Assembly: GCA_966212505.1 (NCBI GenBank)
Contig: CBIHRS010000006.1
Location: forward strand, 124,001-188,000
Origin: CAMLIZ01 sp966212505
GTDB lineage: Bacteria > Pseudomonadota > Gammaproteobacteria > Burkholderiales > Burkholderiaceae_C
Length of the DNA: 64,000 nucleotides
Direction: 5' to 3'
A program made the translations under genes and the position numbers. Shown one piece after another: positions 39,878-47,618 of the stretch (positions are counted from its first letter, which is position 1; every line of letters begins with the position of its first letter). The notes beneath the pieces are model-generated. The model had not been told where the DNA came from and made no database searches. It worked only from the letters and a program-made list of their open reading frames with translations.

Positions 39878-40602
39878 TGCGCCAGCTCGGCGATGGAGGG
39901 CTGGCGCGACAGCGCGGCGCGCAGCAAGGCGCTCACCAGCGGCGGCGCGTCGCCGCGCAGCGCGGCCCGCTCGGGCTGGAACAGCGTGGCGACGAAGAAC
40001 GGATGGCCGGTGAGTTCCAGACCGCGCACGTCGCCGGCTTCGTCGGTGGCCGCCACGCGCAGCGGGCCCGAGGTCAACGCGGCACGGAACTCAGGGTTCA
40101 GGCCATAGCGGCAGTGGTAGCCCTCGGTGGTGTCGGCACAGCCATAGATCGCCGCCAGCCGCGAGCCGGGCACAAAGCGGATGCTGCCGCTCACCTCGAC
40201 CAGCGAGCACGACAGCGGCGCAATCACCGGCCGGGCAGCTTCGGGCGCCGTTTCGGCATGCTCGGCATCGGCCCAGCCGAGCACGTGGCGCGCGTACTCC
40301 ACCACCGCATGCTGGAAGCCGCCGCAGGTGCCGAGAAACGGCACCGCACGCTCACGGGCGAAGCGGATCGCGTTGAGCGCGCCGTCCATGCTGCGGTAGG
40401 GGCTGCCGGGCACGCACCACAGCGCATCGAAGCGCTCGAAGGCCCGGTCGTCGCCGAGCAGCGTGTCGGTGGGCAGCCATTCGATCGAGAGGCAGCGGCC
40501 GAGGGTGCGCGCGGCGCGGCTGAGCGCGAGCGGGATGGCCTGGTGCGCAGTCTTGGCGGGATCGTGCTCGCCGATCAGTCCGATGTGCAGGGTGTGGGTC
40601 AT
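39874..40602 (-). CDS. Class-I glutamine-amidotransferase-like protein related to CTP synthase C-terminal domain
   Basis: The 242-residue protein resembles the amidotransferase half of CTP synthase without the synthetase domain. HIGLIGEHDPAK at the start, CVPGSPYRSMDG, and the nucleophile elbow LGTCGGFQHAVVEYARHVLG (Cys near residue 92) are present. In CTP synthase the catalytic His-Glu lies in FHPEF after a HPWF; here the equivalent is HPFFVATLFQPERAAL, so the His is replaced by Gln. Glutaminase activity is therefore doubtful. A family annotated as CTP-synthase C-terminal-related is known, without a function. It is the first gene of the LysR-divergent unit, coupled to the nitrilase gene. Start chosen at 40602, at MTHTLHIGLIG. 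Confidence 0.85.
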   Translation of the reverse strand: MTHTLHIGLIGEHDPAKTAHQAIPLALSRAARTLGRCLSIEWLPTDTLLGDDRAFERFDALWCVPGSPYRSMDGALNAIRFARERAVPFLGTCGGFQHAVVEYARHVLGWADAEHAETAPEAARPVIAPLSCSLVEVSGSIRFVPGSRLAAIYGCADTTEGYHCRYGLNPEFRAALTSGPLRVAATDEAGDVRGLELTGHPFFVATLFQPERAALRGDAPPLVSALLRAALSRQPSIAELAQ

Positions 40603-40680
40603 GGCAGTGGCGCGGGTGGGTCGGATGGCACGCCACTGTAGGAATGGAACGGCGAAGACGCTGCGGATGAGCCGGATAAG

Positions 40681-40703
40681 ATTCATCCATTCCTCGGATG
40701 AAT
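40681..40703. promoter_or_regulatory. Inverted-repeat operator candidate for LysR regulator
   Basis: ATTCATCC at 40681-40688 and GGATGAAT at 40696-40703 form a perfect 8-bp inverted repeat with a 7-bp spacer, ending 11 bp before the LysR start. Another GGATGA at 40665-40670 repeats the half-site. The geometry is right for a LysR dimer site controlling both itself and the divergent amidotransferase operon. Confidence 0.6.
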
Positions 40704-40714
40704 CGCGATCGGCC

Positions 40715-41644
40715 ATGCAAGACGTGCTGCAGTGCTACCGGACCTTCTGCCGCGTCGTCGAGCGTGGCAGCCTCACACGGGCGGCGCTCGACCTCGACAT
40801 GGGCCAGGCCAGCGTCAGCCGCCACCTGCAGGAGCTGGAGCGCCGCTACGGCGCCACGCTGCTGCAGCGGACCACGCGCACGGTGGCGCTCACGCCCGCC
40901 GGCCGCCGGCTGCTGGAGTACGCGCAGTCGCTGCTCGCCTCCGAGGCGCAGCTGGCCGAGACGCTGCGCGCCGAGCAGGGCGCGATCGAAGGGCCGATGA
41001 CCGTGGCCGCGTCCACCGCCTTCGGCCACCATGTGGTGAGCCCGTTCTGCGCGGCGTTCATGACGCGCTATCCCGGCGTGCGGGTGAAGCTCACGCTGCA
41101 GACGCGGCGCTCCAACCTGGTCGAAGAAGGCATCGACGTGGCGGTGCGCATCGGCGAGCTGCAGGATTCATCGCTGGTCGCGGTGCGGCTGGGCCAGCTC
41201 GACGAAGTGCTGGTGGCGGCCCCGTCGCTGTTTCCGCGCGGGCGCGTGCCCGAGGATCCGCGGGACCTCGTGCCCTACCAGCGCCTGGGCCTCGCCGAAG
41301 CCGCACTGCCGCTGCAGCCGCTGCACCGCGGCCGGCGCCGGCACACGCTGGATGCACCGTTGCGCTTTGCCACCGACAGCTACCTCGCGCTGCGCCACGC
41401 GCTGCTGTGCGGCCTGGGCTACGGCAGCATCCAGCGCTACCTGGTGGCCGACGATCTGGCGCAACACCGCCTCGTGCAGGTGCTACCCGAATGGACCCAG
41501 GCGCCCTGGCCGCTGCATGCGGTGATGCCGAGCCGGCAGGCGCCGCTGCGCGTCAAGCGCTTCGTCGAGGAGCTGGGCGAGGCGCTGTCGCGGCAGGGGC
41601 TGGGCCTGCCGGTGCGGGGCAGGGCCGCGGCCAAGCGGCGATGA
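40715..41644 (+). CDS. LysR-family transcriptional regulator
   Basis: The 309-residue protein has the LysR HTH (GSLTRAALDLDMGQASVSRHLQELE, TPAGRRLLEYAQSLL) and an effector domain of the branch with VDVAVRIGELQDSSLVAVRLG-like motif and LPLHAVMPS ending. Its start is chosen at 40715 since earlier in-frame codons run through the operator dyad. It is divergent from the amidotransferase/nitrilase/rhodanese group, which it probably regulates through the inverted repeat at 40681-40703. Effector unknown. The C-terminus has a basic tail (RGRAAAKRR). Confidence 0.93.
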   Translation: MQDVLQCYRTFCRVVERGSLTRAALDLDMGQASVSRHLQELERRYGATLLQRTTRTVALTPAGRRLLEYAQSLLASEAQLAETLRAEQGAIEGPMTVAASTAFGHHVVSPFCAAFMTRYPGVRVKLTLQTRRSNLVEEGIDVAVRIGELQDSSLVAVRLGQLDEVLVAAPSLFPRGRVPEDPRDLVPYQRLGLAEAALPLQPLHRGRRRHTLDAPLRFATDSYLALRHALLCGLGYGSIQRYLVADDLAQHRLVQVLPEWTQAPWPLHAVMPSRQAPLRVKRFVEELGEALSRQGLGLPVRGRAAAKRR

Positions 41645-41696
41645 CCTCCCGCGTGTTGGCGTTGACGCTGTAACGTTCGCCCACGATCATGCGCCG

Positions 41697-42356
41697 ATGA
41701 CCCAGCTGATCCTCATCCGCCACGGCGAAACCGACTGGAACCGTGAGCGGCGTTTCCAAGGCCAGACCGACATCGACCTCAACGACGCAGGCCACCGGCA
41801 GGCGCGCCGCCTCGCCGACGCGCTGGCCGGCGAGCGCATCGACCATCTCTACAGCAGCGACCTGAAGCGCGCGCTACAGACTGCCGAGCCCACGGCGCAG
41901 CGCCTGGGGCTGCGGCCCATCACCGATGCGGGCCTGCGCGAGCAGCACTTCGGGCCGTTCGAGGGGCTGCTGGCCAGCGAGGTGCCGCATCAGCTGCCCG
42001 AGGTGTGGGCGCAATGGGTGCGGCACGACCCTCATTACGTTGCGCCGGGCGGCGAGAGCCTGCACCAGTTCTTCGAGCGGGTGCTGGGCACCTTGCGCCG
42101 CATCGCGGCTGCGCACCGCGGACAGACGCTGATGATCGTGACGCACGGCGGTGCGCTCGACATGGTGTGGCGCGCGGTGCATGGCCACACGCTGGCGGCA
42201 CCGCGCGACTGCGCGATTCCCAACTGCGGCATCAACCGGCTGCGGCTCGAGGACGATGCATTGCACATCGTGCAGTGGGCCGAGGATGCGCACCTGGAGG
42301 GCCTGCCGGCTCAACCGTCGACGGTGCCGGCGAGCGTGGCGTTCAGCGCGGCTTGA
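41697..42356 (+). CDS. Histidine phosphatase family protein
   Basis: The 219-residue cytoplasmic protein has the RHG motif LILIRHGETDWN with the phospho-accepting His at residue 9 and the second catalytic His in MIVTHGGALDMVWR near 149, plus YSSDLKRALQTAEP. It belongs to the broad phosphoglycerate-mutase-like family, close to GpmB/CobC-type phosphatases. Substrate cannot be told. It lies 52 bp downstream of the LysR gene on the same strand and converges with the oligopeptide-type binding-protein gene, 6 bp apart. No cobalamin genes are near, so CobC is unlikely. Confidence 0.93.
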   Translation: MTQLILIRHGETDWNRERRFQGQTDIDLNDAGHRQARRLADALAGERIDHLYSSDLKRALQTAEPTAQRLGLRPITDAGLREQHFGPFEGLLASEVPHQLPEVWAQWVRHDPHYVAPGGESLHQFFERVLGTLRRIAAAHRGQTLMIVTHGGALDMVWRAVHGHTLAAPRDCAIPNCGINRLRLEDDALHIVQWAEDAHLEGLPAQPSTVPASVAFSAA

Positions 42357-42362
42357 GGCTGG

Positions 42363-43856
42363 TCACTCCCAAGACAACGCCGACAGGTCGTTCACGAAGA
42401 TCGGCATGTCCTTCCACAAGCCCTTGAGCTTGGCCTTCGCCACCGTGATCCACTGCGGCTGGTAGAGGAAGGCGTTGACCGCATCGGTGGCGATCAGTTT
42501 CTGCGCCTCGGCCAGCAGCTTCGCGCGCTCGGCCGCATTGCCGGTGTTGCCGATCTTCGCCCACAGTGCATTGAAGGCCGGTGACTCGTAGCCCCAGTAG
42601 TAGCCCGGCTTCGCGTAGTTGCCCAGGTCCAGCGGCTCCACGTGGCTGATGATCGTGAGGTCGTAGTTGTGGTTGGCATACACGCCCGAGAGCCACAACG
42701 CCCATTCCACATTCTCGAGCTTCGCGTGGATGCCCACCTTGGCCAGCTGCGCCGCGATCACCTCGCCGCCCTGGCGCGCATACGGCGTGGGCGGCAGCTT
42801 GATCGTCAGCTCCAGCGGCGTGGCCACGCCGGCTTCCTTGAGCAGAGCCTTGGCCTTCTCCGGGTTGTAGGGGTTGATGGCCGTGGTGTCCACGTAGCCC
42901 GGCATGCCCGGCACGTAGTGGCTGCCGATCGGCACGCCGAAGCCATCGGCCGCGCCGGCGATCACCGCCTGGCGGTCGATCGCGGCGGCAATGGCGCGGC
43001 GCACCCGCACGTCGTCCAGCGGCTTGCGCTTGTTGTTGATCGCCAGGATAGTCTTCGCGCGCGAGCCACCCACCATCACGCCGAAGCGCTTGTCGGCCTT
43101 GAACTGCTCCAGGCTGCGTGCCGCCGCCACGCGCGGAAACGCATCCACGTCGCCCGACAGCAATGAGGCCACCTGCGCCGCCGGATCGCTGATGAAGCGG
43201 AACACCGCGCGCTGCAGGCGAACAGCTTTGGCGTTGCGATAGGCCTCCCAGCGCTTGAGCACCAGCTGCGAGCCCTTGGCCCAGCTGTCAAGCCGGTAGG
43301 GGCCGGTGCCCACCGGCTGCGTCGTGTTGGTGGCCGCGCTCTTGGGCTCGACGATCACCGCGGTGGCCTGGCCCAGCGCGAACAGCAGGTCGGGGTTGGG
43401 GTGCTTCAGCAGCAGCACCAGCATCTCGGCATCGGGTGCCGAGATGCTCTCGATGTTGGCGAAGGTGGCCTTGTCCTTGTTGACGCTGCCCTCGGCCCGC
43501 GCGCGCTCGAACGCGAACTTGACCGTGGCCGCATTGAACGGCTCACCGTTGTGGAAGCCCACGCCCTTCTTCAGCTTGAAGGTCCAGGCCTTGAGGTCTG
43601 GCGAGACGGTCCAGCTCTCGGCCAGCAGCGGCGCCACCGAGCCATCGGGGCCGATCTTCGTCAGCGTCTCGAAGACGTTGTAGAGCACGATCTCGCCGAT
43701 GGCCGAGGCGGCGCCGGTGGTGGGGTCGAGGCCGGGCGGCTCCAGCGTCATCGCCAGCGTCACCGCATCCTTGCGGCCCTGGGCCTGCGCGTTCCAGCCG
43801 AGGCTGAGCGCAACGCCGGCCACGCCCATCGTTCGCATCCAGACACGTCGCTTCAT
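42363..43856 (-). CDS. ABC transporter substrate-binding protein, family 5 (oligopeptide/dipeptide type)
   Basis: The 497-residue protein has a signal peptide (MRTMGVAGVALSLGWNAQAQ) and the SBP_bac_5 fold: GEIVLYNVFETLTKIGPDG, ESWTVSPDLKAWTFKLKKGVGFHNG, NTTQPVGTGPYRLDSW, and VRRAIAAAIDRQAV. Members bind peptides, nickel or sugars in the periplasm. AAGGAA precedes the ATG at 43856. There are no cognate permease or ATPase genes on either side, so this is an orphan binding protein that must share a transporter elsewhere. It is divergent from the FxDxF PEP-CTERM gene across 243 bp that show only a GGGCCC-gtgt-GGGCCC hairpin. Confidence 0.93.
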   Translation of the reverse strand: MKRRVWMRTMGVAGVALSLGWNAQAQGRKDAVTLAMTLEPPGLDPTTGAASAIGEIVLYNVFETLTKIGPDGSVAPLLAESWTVSPDLKAWTFKLKKGVGFHNGEPFNAATVKFAFERARAEGSVNKDKATFANIESISAPDAEMLVLLLKHPNPDLLFALGQATAVIVEPKSAATNTTQPVGTGPYRLDSWAKGSQLVLKRWEAYRNAKAVRLQRAVFRFISDPAAQVASLLSGDVDAFPRVAAARSLEQFKADKRFGVMVGGSRAKTILAINNKRKPLDDVRVRRAIAAAIDRQAVIAGAADGFGVPIGSHYVPGMPGYVDTTAINPYNPEKAKALLKEAGVATPLELTIKLPPTPYARQGGEVIAAQLAKVGIHAKLENVEWALWLSGVYANHNYDLTIISHVEPLDLGNYAKPGYYWGYESPAFNALWAKIGNTGNAAERAKLLAEAQKLIATDAVNAFLYQPQWITVAKAKLKGLWKDMPIFVNDLSALSWE

Positions 43857-44099
43857 CGGATTCCTTTTTTCAGGTCTGCCAGGAGGGCCCGCGCGATGGT
43901 AACCACGCCTGCTCCCATGCGGCAGGCATGGAAGAAGCACACTTTTCCAGCAGCGGCCATTTCTTCAGCAGCTTTGACCGCCGACACATCGAGAAACGTT
44001 GCGTTTCGCTACGCACTGGTGGGTTTGGTCACATGGGCACACCGGTTGCCTTGTTCCTCCCGGGCCCGTGTGGGCCCTGTGTAAAACCAGGAGAGACAC

Positions 44100-44558
44100 A
44101 TGAAGTTGAAGGCTTTGGTTGCCGGCATGATGCTGGCAGCAGCGGGTACCTGCGCCTTGGCATCGGACCAGACGGTCGCGTTCTCGGGAACGGTCGCTTC
44201 GTTCGACAGCATGGGCACCGTGTTCGATGGGGGCGACGACGTGATCACCTTCACCGGCCTGGCCGCCGGTGTCTATGACTTCACGCTGACGATGAGCGGG
44301 CAGCAGATCAACCTCGGATCGGCCTCGCTGAACGGCACCGCGGGCACCGTCACCACGATGGGCAAGTGGACCTTCCTCGGCATCGACGGCACGGGCAGCC
44401 CCGATTTCGTGCTGACCCTCAACGGCAGCGTCACCGGAGCGACCCCGATCTACTCCGGTGAACTGACGGTGACGGCCGTGCCCGAACCGGAGACCTACGC
44501 GCTGATGCTGGCCGGCCTCGGCGCCGTCGGGTTCATCGCACGGCGCCGCCGCGGCTGA
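44100..44558 (+). CDS. FxDxF-type PEP-CTERM protein
   Basis: The 152-residue exported protein has a signal peptide (cleavage near CALASDQ), a beta-rich domain with the FxDxF-like segment ASFDSMGTVFDGGDDVITFTG, and a PEP-CTERM tail: VPEPETYALML, a hydrophobic stretch, then ARRRRG. Such proteins are processed by exosortase and attached to or released from the envelope, often with exopolysaccharide. AGGAGAG precedes the ATG. A strong terminator lies just downstream. It pairs convergently with another PEP-CTERM gene. Function unknown. Confidence 0.9.
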   Translation: MKLKALVAGMMLAAAGTCALASDQTVAFSGTVASFDSMGTVFDGGDDVITFTGLAAGVYDFTLTMSGQQINLGSASLNGTAGTVTTMGKWTFLGIDGTGSPDFVLTLNGSVTGATPIYSGELTVTAVPEPETYALMLAGLGAVGFIARRRRG

Positions 44559-44578
44559 GCACCTCCCGCTGATGAACG

Positions 44579-44604
44579 AACGCCCCGGCAACGGGGCGTT
44601 TTTT
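44579..44604 (+). terminator. Intrinsic terminator
   Basis: CGCCCCG at 44581-44587 pairs with CGGGGCG at 44592-44598 around a GCAA loop, extended by AA/TT, and is followed by six T residues (44599-44604). It is a textbook terminator for the FxDxF PEP-CTERM gene; the AA before the stem gives little support for use on the other strand. Confidence 0.9.
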
Positions 44605-44635
44605 CATGTCGCGGCAAAAGGTGGCGAGAGCCGCC

Positions 44636-45331
44636 TCAACGGCGCCGCCGCCAGGCCAGAGCCAGCAGGCCGGCCGCCAGCAGCGACAGGCTCGCGGGCT
44701 CCGGCACGGCCGGCGCCGCCGCCGCGATGAAGAAGGTCTCGAAGCCGCCGGTCGCCTCGCTGGCCGCGGCCGACAGGCCGATGCGGTAGCCACCGAAGGC
44801 GCCGTTGAACACGGCCGACTGGGCCGCCGCCGCATCGGCCGCATCGAGCGCGAACACGTAGTCCGACCGGCCCGCGCCGGTGACCGTGCTGTCGAATCGC
44901 AGCGGCGAGAACGCGCCGGAGGTGAACAGCGCCGTGCCGCTGCTGCCGTAGATCGTCAGCACCAGGCTGTCGAGCACGATGCCGTTCTTCGCGCCGCCGG
45001 GCTCAAGTGCGTTGAACACCACGCGCAGGTCGGCCGCGCTGCGCACGCCCGCCTCGTCCAGCGTCAGCAGCCGGGTCTGCGACGCGCCGGTCTTGGCGTC
45101 GCCGGTGATCTGCAGTTGGTTGGCAGCGTCGACCGCGACGCTGCCGGCTTCCGTGCCGCCGTTCGCCGGGCTCTGGATCGTCAACACGGTATTGACGGCG
45201 CCCAGGCCGGTGCCGCCCAGGCTGGACGGCCCGGCGAGGCTGAGCGCTGCATCCGCAGGCAGCGCCTGCAATGCGGCCACCAGGGCCGCGGCAATACCGG
45301 CAAGGCGGTGGAGTCGGTCGCGTGGGGGCAT
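44636..45331 (-). CDS. PEP-CTERM sorting-domain protein
   Basis: The 231-residue exported protein has a signal peptide (LVAALQALPADAALS), an all-beta domain with no recognised family, and a PEP-CTERM tail: VPEPASLSLLAAG, a hydrophobic helix, then AWRRRR. AGGAGA precedes the ATG at 45331; a longer in-frame start would overlap ssb's 3' region and lacks a signal peptide. The mature domain is Gly/Ala/Ser/Thr-rich with regular strands, as in many surface PEP-CTERM proteins. It converges on the FxDxF gene. Confidence 0.88.
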   Translation of the reverse strand: MPPRDRLHRLAGIAAALVAALQALPADAALSLAGPSSLGGTGLGAVNTVLTIQSPANGGTEAGSVAVDAANQLQITGDAKTGASQTRLLTLDEAGVRSAADLRVVFNALEPGGAKNGIVLDSLVLTIYGSSGTALFTSGAFSPLRFDSTVTGAGRSDYVFALDAADAAAAQSAVFNGAFGGYRIGLSAAASEATGGFETFFIAAAAPAVPEPASLSLLAAGLLALAWRRRR

Positions 45332-45384
45332 GGGATCTCCTGAAAAGGTGGTTGGCTGTGCCGCAGGGCAATCGGCGCGCCCAA

Positions 45385-45417
45385 GAAAAAACGCCGCGGC
45401 CCGAAGGCGGCGGCGTT
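45385..45417 (-). terminator. Intrinsic terminator after ssb
   Basis: On the minus strand, AACGCCGC (plus 45410-45417) pairs with GCGGCGTT (plus 45390-45397), with a loop rich in GC, and is followed by a run of T (plus-strand A 45385-45390). It lies 26 bp beyond the ssb stop and is the likely ssb terminator. Confidence 0.85.
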
Positions 45418-45443
45418 CTTCGTCAGAAGATCGGAAGCGACGA

Positions 45444-45950
45444 TCAGAACGGGATGTCGTCGTCCATGTCGTCGAAGCCGGTGCTCGACTTCGGGGCCGG
45501 CGCCGGCCGCTGCGGTGCCGAGCGGGGAGCCGGGGCGCTGCGGGCCGGGCGCTCTTCGCTCTCGCGGCTGTAGCCGCCGTCGTCGCCGCCGCCACCCATG
45601 CCGCCACCGCCGCCTTCACGCCCGCCGAGCAGCTGCATCGTCTCGGCGATGATTTCGGTGGTGTAGTTGTCCTTGCCGTCCTGGCCCTGCCACTTGCGGG
45701 TCTTGAGGCGGCCTTCCACGTAGACGGGGCGGCCCTTCTTCAGGTATTCGCCGGCAATCTCGGCCAGGCGGTCGTAGAACACCACCCGGTGCCATTCGGT
45801 TTCTTCCTGGCGCTCGCCGGATTCCTTGCTTTTCCAGTTGCGGGTGGTGGCCAGGCTGATGTTGCAGACCGCGGAGCCGCTGGGGGTGTAGCGCACCTCG
45901 GGGTCGCGCCCGAGATTGCCGATGAGGATGACTTTGTTGACCGAGGCCAT
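45444..45950 (-). CDS. ssb: Single-stranded DNA-binding protein
   Basis: The 168-residue SSB has the OB fold (MASVNKVILIGNLGRDPEVRY, WHRVVFYDRLAEIAGEYLKKG, VYVEGRLKTRKWQ), a flexible Gly/Arg/Pro-rich linker, and the acidic tip DMDDDIPF that recruits repair and replication proteins. It coats single-stranded DNA as a tetramer. The ATG at 45950 is at the family's start; upstream in-frame sequence is not SSB-like. It is followed by a good terminator and is divergent from the KaiC-like gene. Confidence 0.98.
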   Translation of the reverse strand: MASVNKVILIGNLGRDPEVRYTPSGSAVCNISLATTRNWKSKESGERQEETEWHRVVFYDRLAEIAGEYLKKGRPVYVEGRLKTRKWQGQDGKDNYTTEIIAETMQLLGGREGGGGGMGGGGDDGGYSRESEERPARSAPAPRSAPQRPAPAPKSSTGFDDMDDDIPF

Positions 45951-46089
45951 GGGCGTGCTCCGAAGCGAGAAAAGAGAAAAAATCGCGGCCGACAGCTTAC
46001 CGCACCCGGCTTGCCGCACCCCGTCGCAAGGGCAGGCACGCCGTTTGCCCCATGTGATCGACTACCGATAGACCCCGAAAGGCAACACG

Positions 46090-47604
46090 ATGGCGACTCT
46101 CGAGCCTTCATCGTCTGCAGTCCCATTGTCTGCTTTCATCTCCTGCGGCGTGCCCGAGCTCGACGCCATCCTCGGCGGGGGTCTCACCCCCAACCGCCTC
46201 TACATGCTCGAAGGCATGCCCGGCTCCGGCAAGACCACGCTGAGCCTGCAATTCCTGCAGGCCGGCGCCAAGCTGGGCGAGCGGGTGCTGTACATCACGC
46301 TGTCGGAAACCGAGGAGGAGATCCGCGCCATCGCCCAGTCGCACGGCTGGAGCCTGGACGGCGTGCAGATCATGGAGGTGGTGCCCGACGAGCAGGCGCT
46401 GCTGCCCACCGAGCAATACACCGTATTCCAGCCCGACGAGGTGGAGCTGGGCGAAACCACCAAGGCCATCCTCGGCGAGGTGGAACGCATCAAGCCTTCG
46501 CGCGTGGTGTTCGACTCGCTGTCGGAGCTGCGCCTGCTGGCCGGCAGCCCGCTGCGCTACCGGCGGCAGATGCTGGGGCTGAAGCAGTTCCTCGCCGGCC
46601 GGCAGTGCACGGTGTTCGTGCTCGACGACCGCACTGCCACCTCCGAGGATCCGCAGTTGCAGAGCATCGCCCACGGCATCGTCACGCTGGAGCACTGGCA
46701 TCCGCCCTATGGGTCGGAGCGGCGGCGGCTGCGGGTGGTCAAGTACCGCGGCGTGCCGTTCATCGGCGGCTTCCATGATTTCCGCATCCAGCACGGCGGC
46801 ATCGCGGTGTATCCGCGCCTGGTGGCCGCGCAGCACCGGCGCGAGGCGCGGCCAGGCATGCTGAGCAGCGACGTGCCCGGGCTCGACGAATTGCTGGGCG
46901 GCGGGCTGGAGCGCGGCACCAGCATGCTGATCACCGGCGCACCAGGCACCGGCAAGTCGACCGTCGCCACCGCCTTCGCGGTGGCCGCTGCGCGGCGCGG
47001 TGAGCGGGCCGCGCTGTTCCTGTTCGACGAGGCGCCCGCCACGCTGCTCAAGCGCATGGCGGGCCTGGGCTACGAGCTGGAGCCGCACGTCGCCTCCGGC
47101 CTGCTCACGGTCCACCGCATCGACCCCGCCGAGCTCTCGCCCGGCGAATTCGCCAACCGGGTGGCGGGCATCGTGCGCGACGAGCATGCCTCGGTGGTCG
47201 TGATCGACAGCCTCAACGGCTACCTCAACGCGATGCCCGACGAGCGCTTCCTGCAGGCGCAGCTGCACGAGATGCTCACCTACCTGGGTGCGATGGGCGC
47301 CACCACGCTGCTGGTGGGCGTGCAGACGGGGCTGATCGGCCAGATGAGCAGCCCGGTGGATGCGAGCTACCTCGCCGACACGGTGATGCTCCTGCGCTAC
47401 TTCGAGGCCGGCGGCGAGGTGCGCCAGGCCGTCTCGGTGCTGAAGAAGCGCAGCGGCGCCCACGAGCGCACGATCCGCGAATTCCGCATCGACGAGGGAG
47501 GGCTGCAGGTCGGCGAGCCGCTGCGCGACTTCCACGGTGTGCTCACCGGCGTGCCGATGTATGCCGGCAGCCCCGAACCCTTGATGAAGGGGCGGCCGCG
47601 CTGA
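46090..47604 (+). CDS. KaiC-like ATPase with two RecA-type domains
   Basis: The 504-residue protein has two KaiC domains. The first has Walker A GMPGSGKTT at residues 42-50 and the paired Glu in TLSETEEEIRAI; the second has Walker A GAPGTGKST near 283-291 and a single-Glu FLFDEAPATLL. RSGAHERTIREFRID near the end matches the KaiC C-terminal strand. In cyanobacteria KaiC is the clock ATPase; in Proteobacteria, KaiC-like proteins without KaiA/KaiB are tied to signalling and stress. No kaiA or kaiB is present. It lies 14 bp ahead of a hybrid histidine kinase gene, so the two probably work together. Predicted cytoplasmic hexamer. Confidence 0.93.
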   Translation: MATLEPSSSAVPLSAFISCGVPELDAILGGGLTPNRLYMLEGMPGSGKTTLSLQFLQAGAKLGERVLYITLSETEEEIRAIAQSHGWSLDGVQIMEVVPDEQALLPTEQYTVFQPDEVELGETTKAILGEVERIKPSRVVFDSLSELRLLAGSPLRYRRQMLGLKQFLAGRQCTVFVLDDRTATSEDPQLQSIAHGIVTLEHWHPPYGSERRRLRVVKYRGVPFIGGFHDFRIQHGGIAVYPRLVAAQHRREARPGMLSSDVPGLDELLGGGLERGTSMLITGAPGTGKSTVATAFAVAAARRGERAALFLFDEAPATLLKRMAGLGYELEPHVASGLLTVHRIDPAELSPGEFANRVAGIVRDEHASVVVIDSLNGYLNAMPDERFLQAQLHEMLTYLGAMGATTLLVGVQTGLIGQMSSPVDASYLADTVMLLRYFEAGGEVRQAVSVLKKRSGAHERTIREFRIDEGGLQVGEPLRDFHGVLTGVPMYAGSPEPLMKGRPR

Positions 47605-47618
47605 TCGCCGAATCGCTC

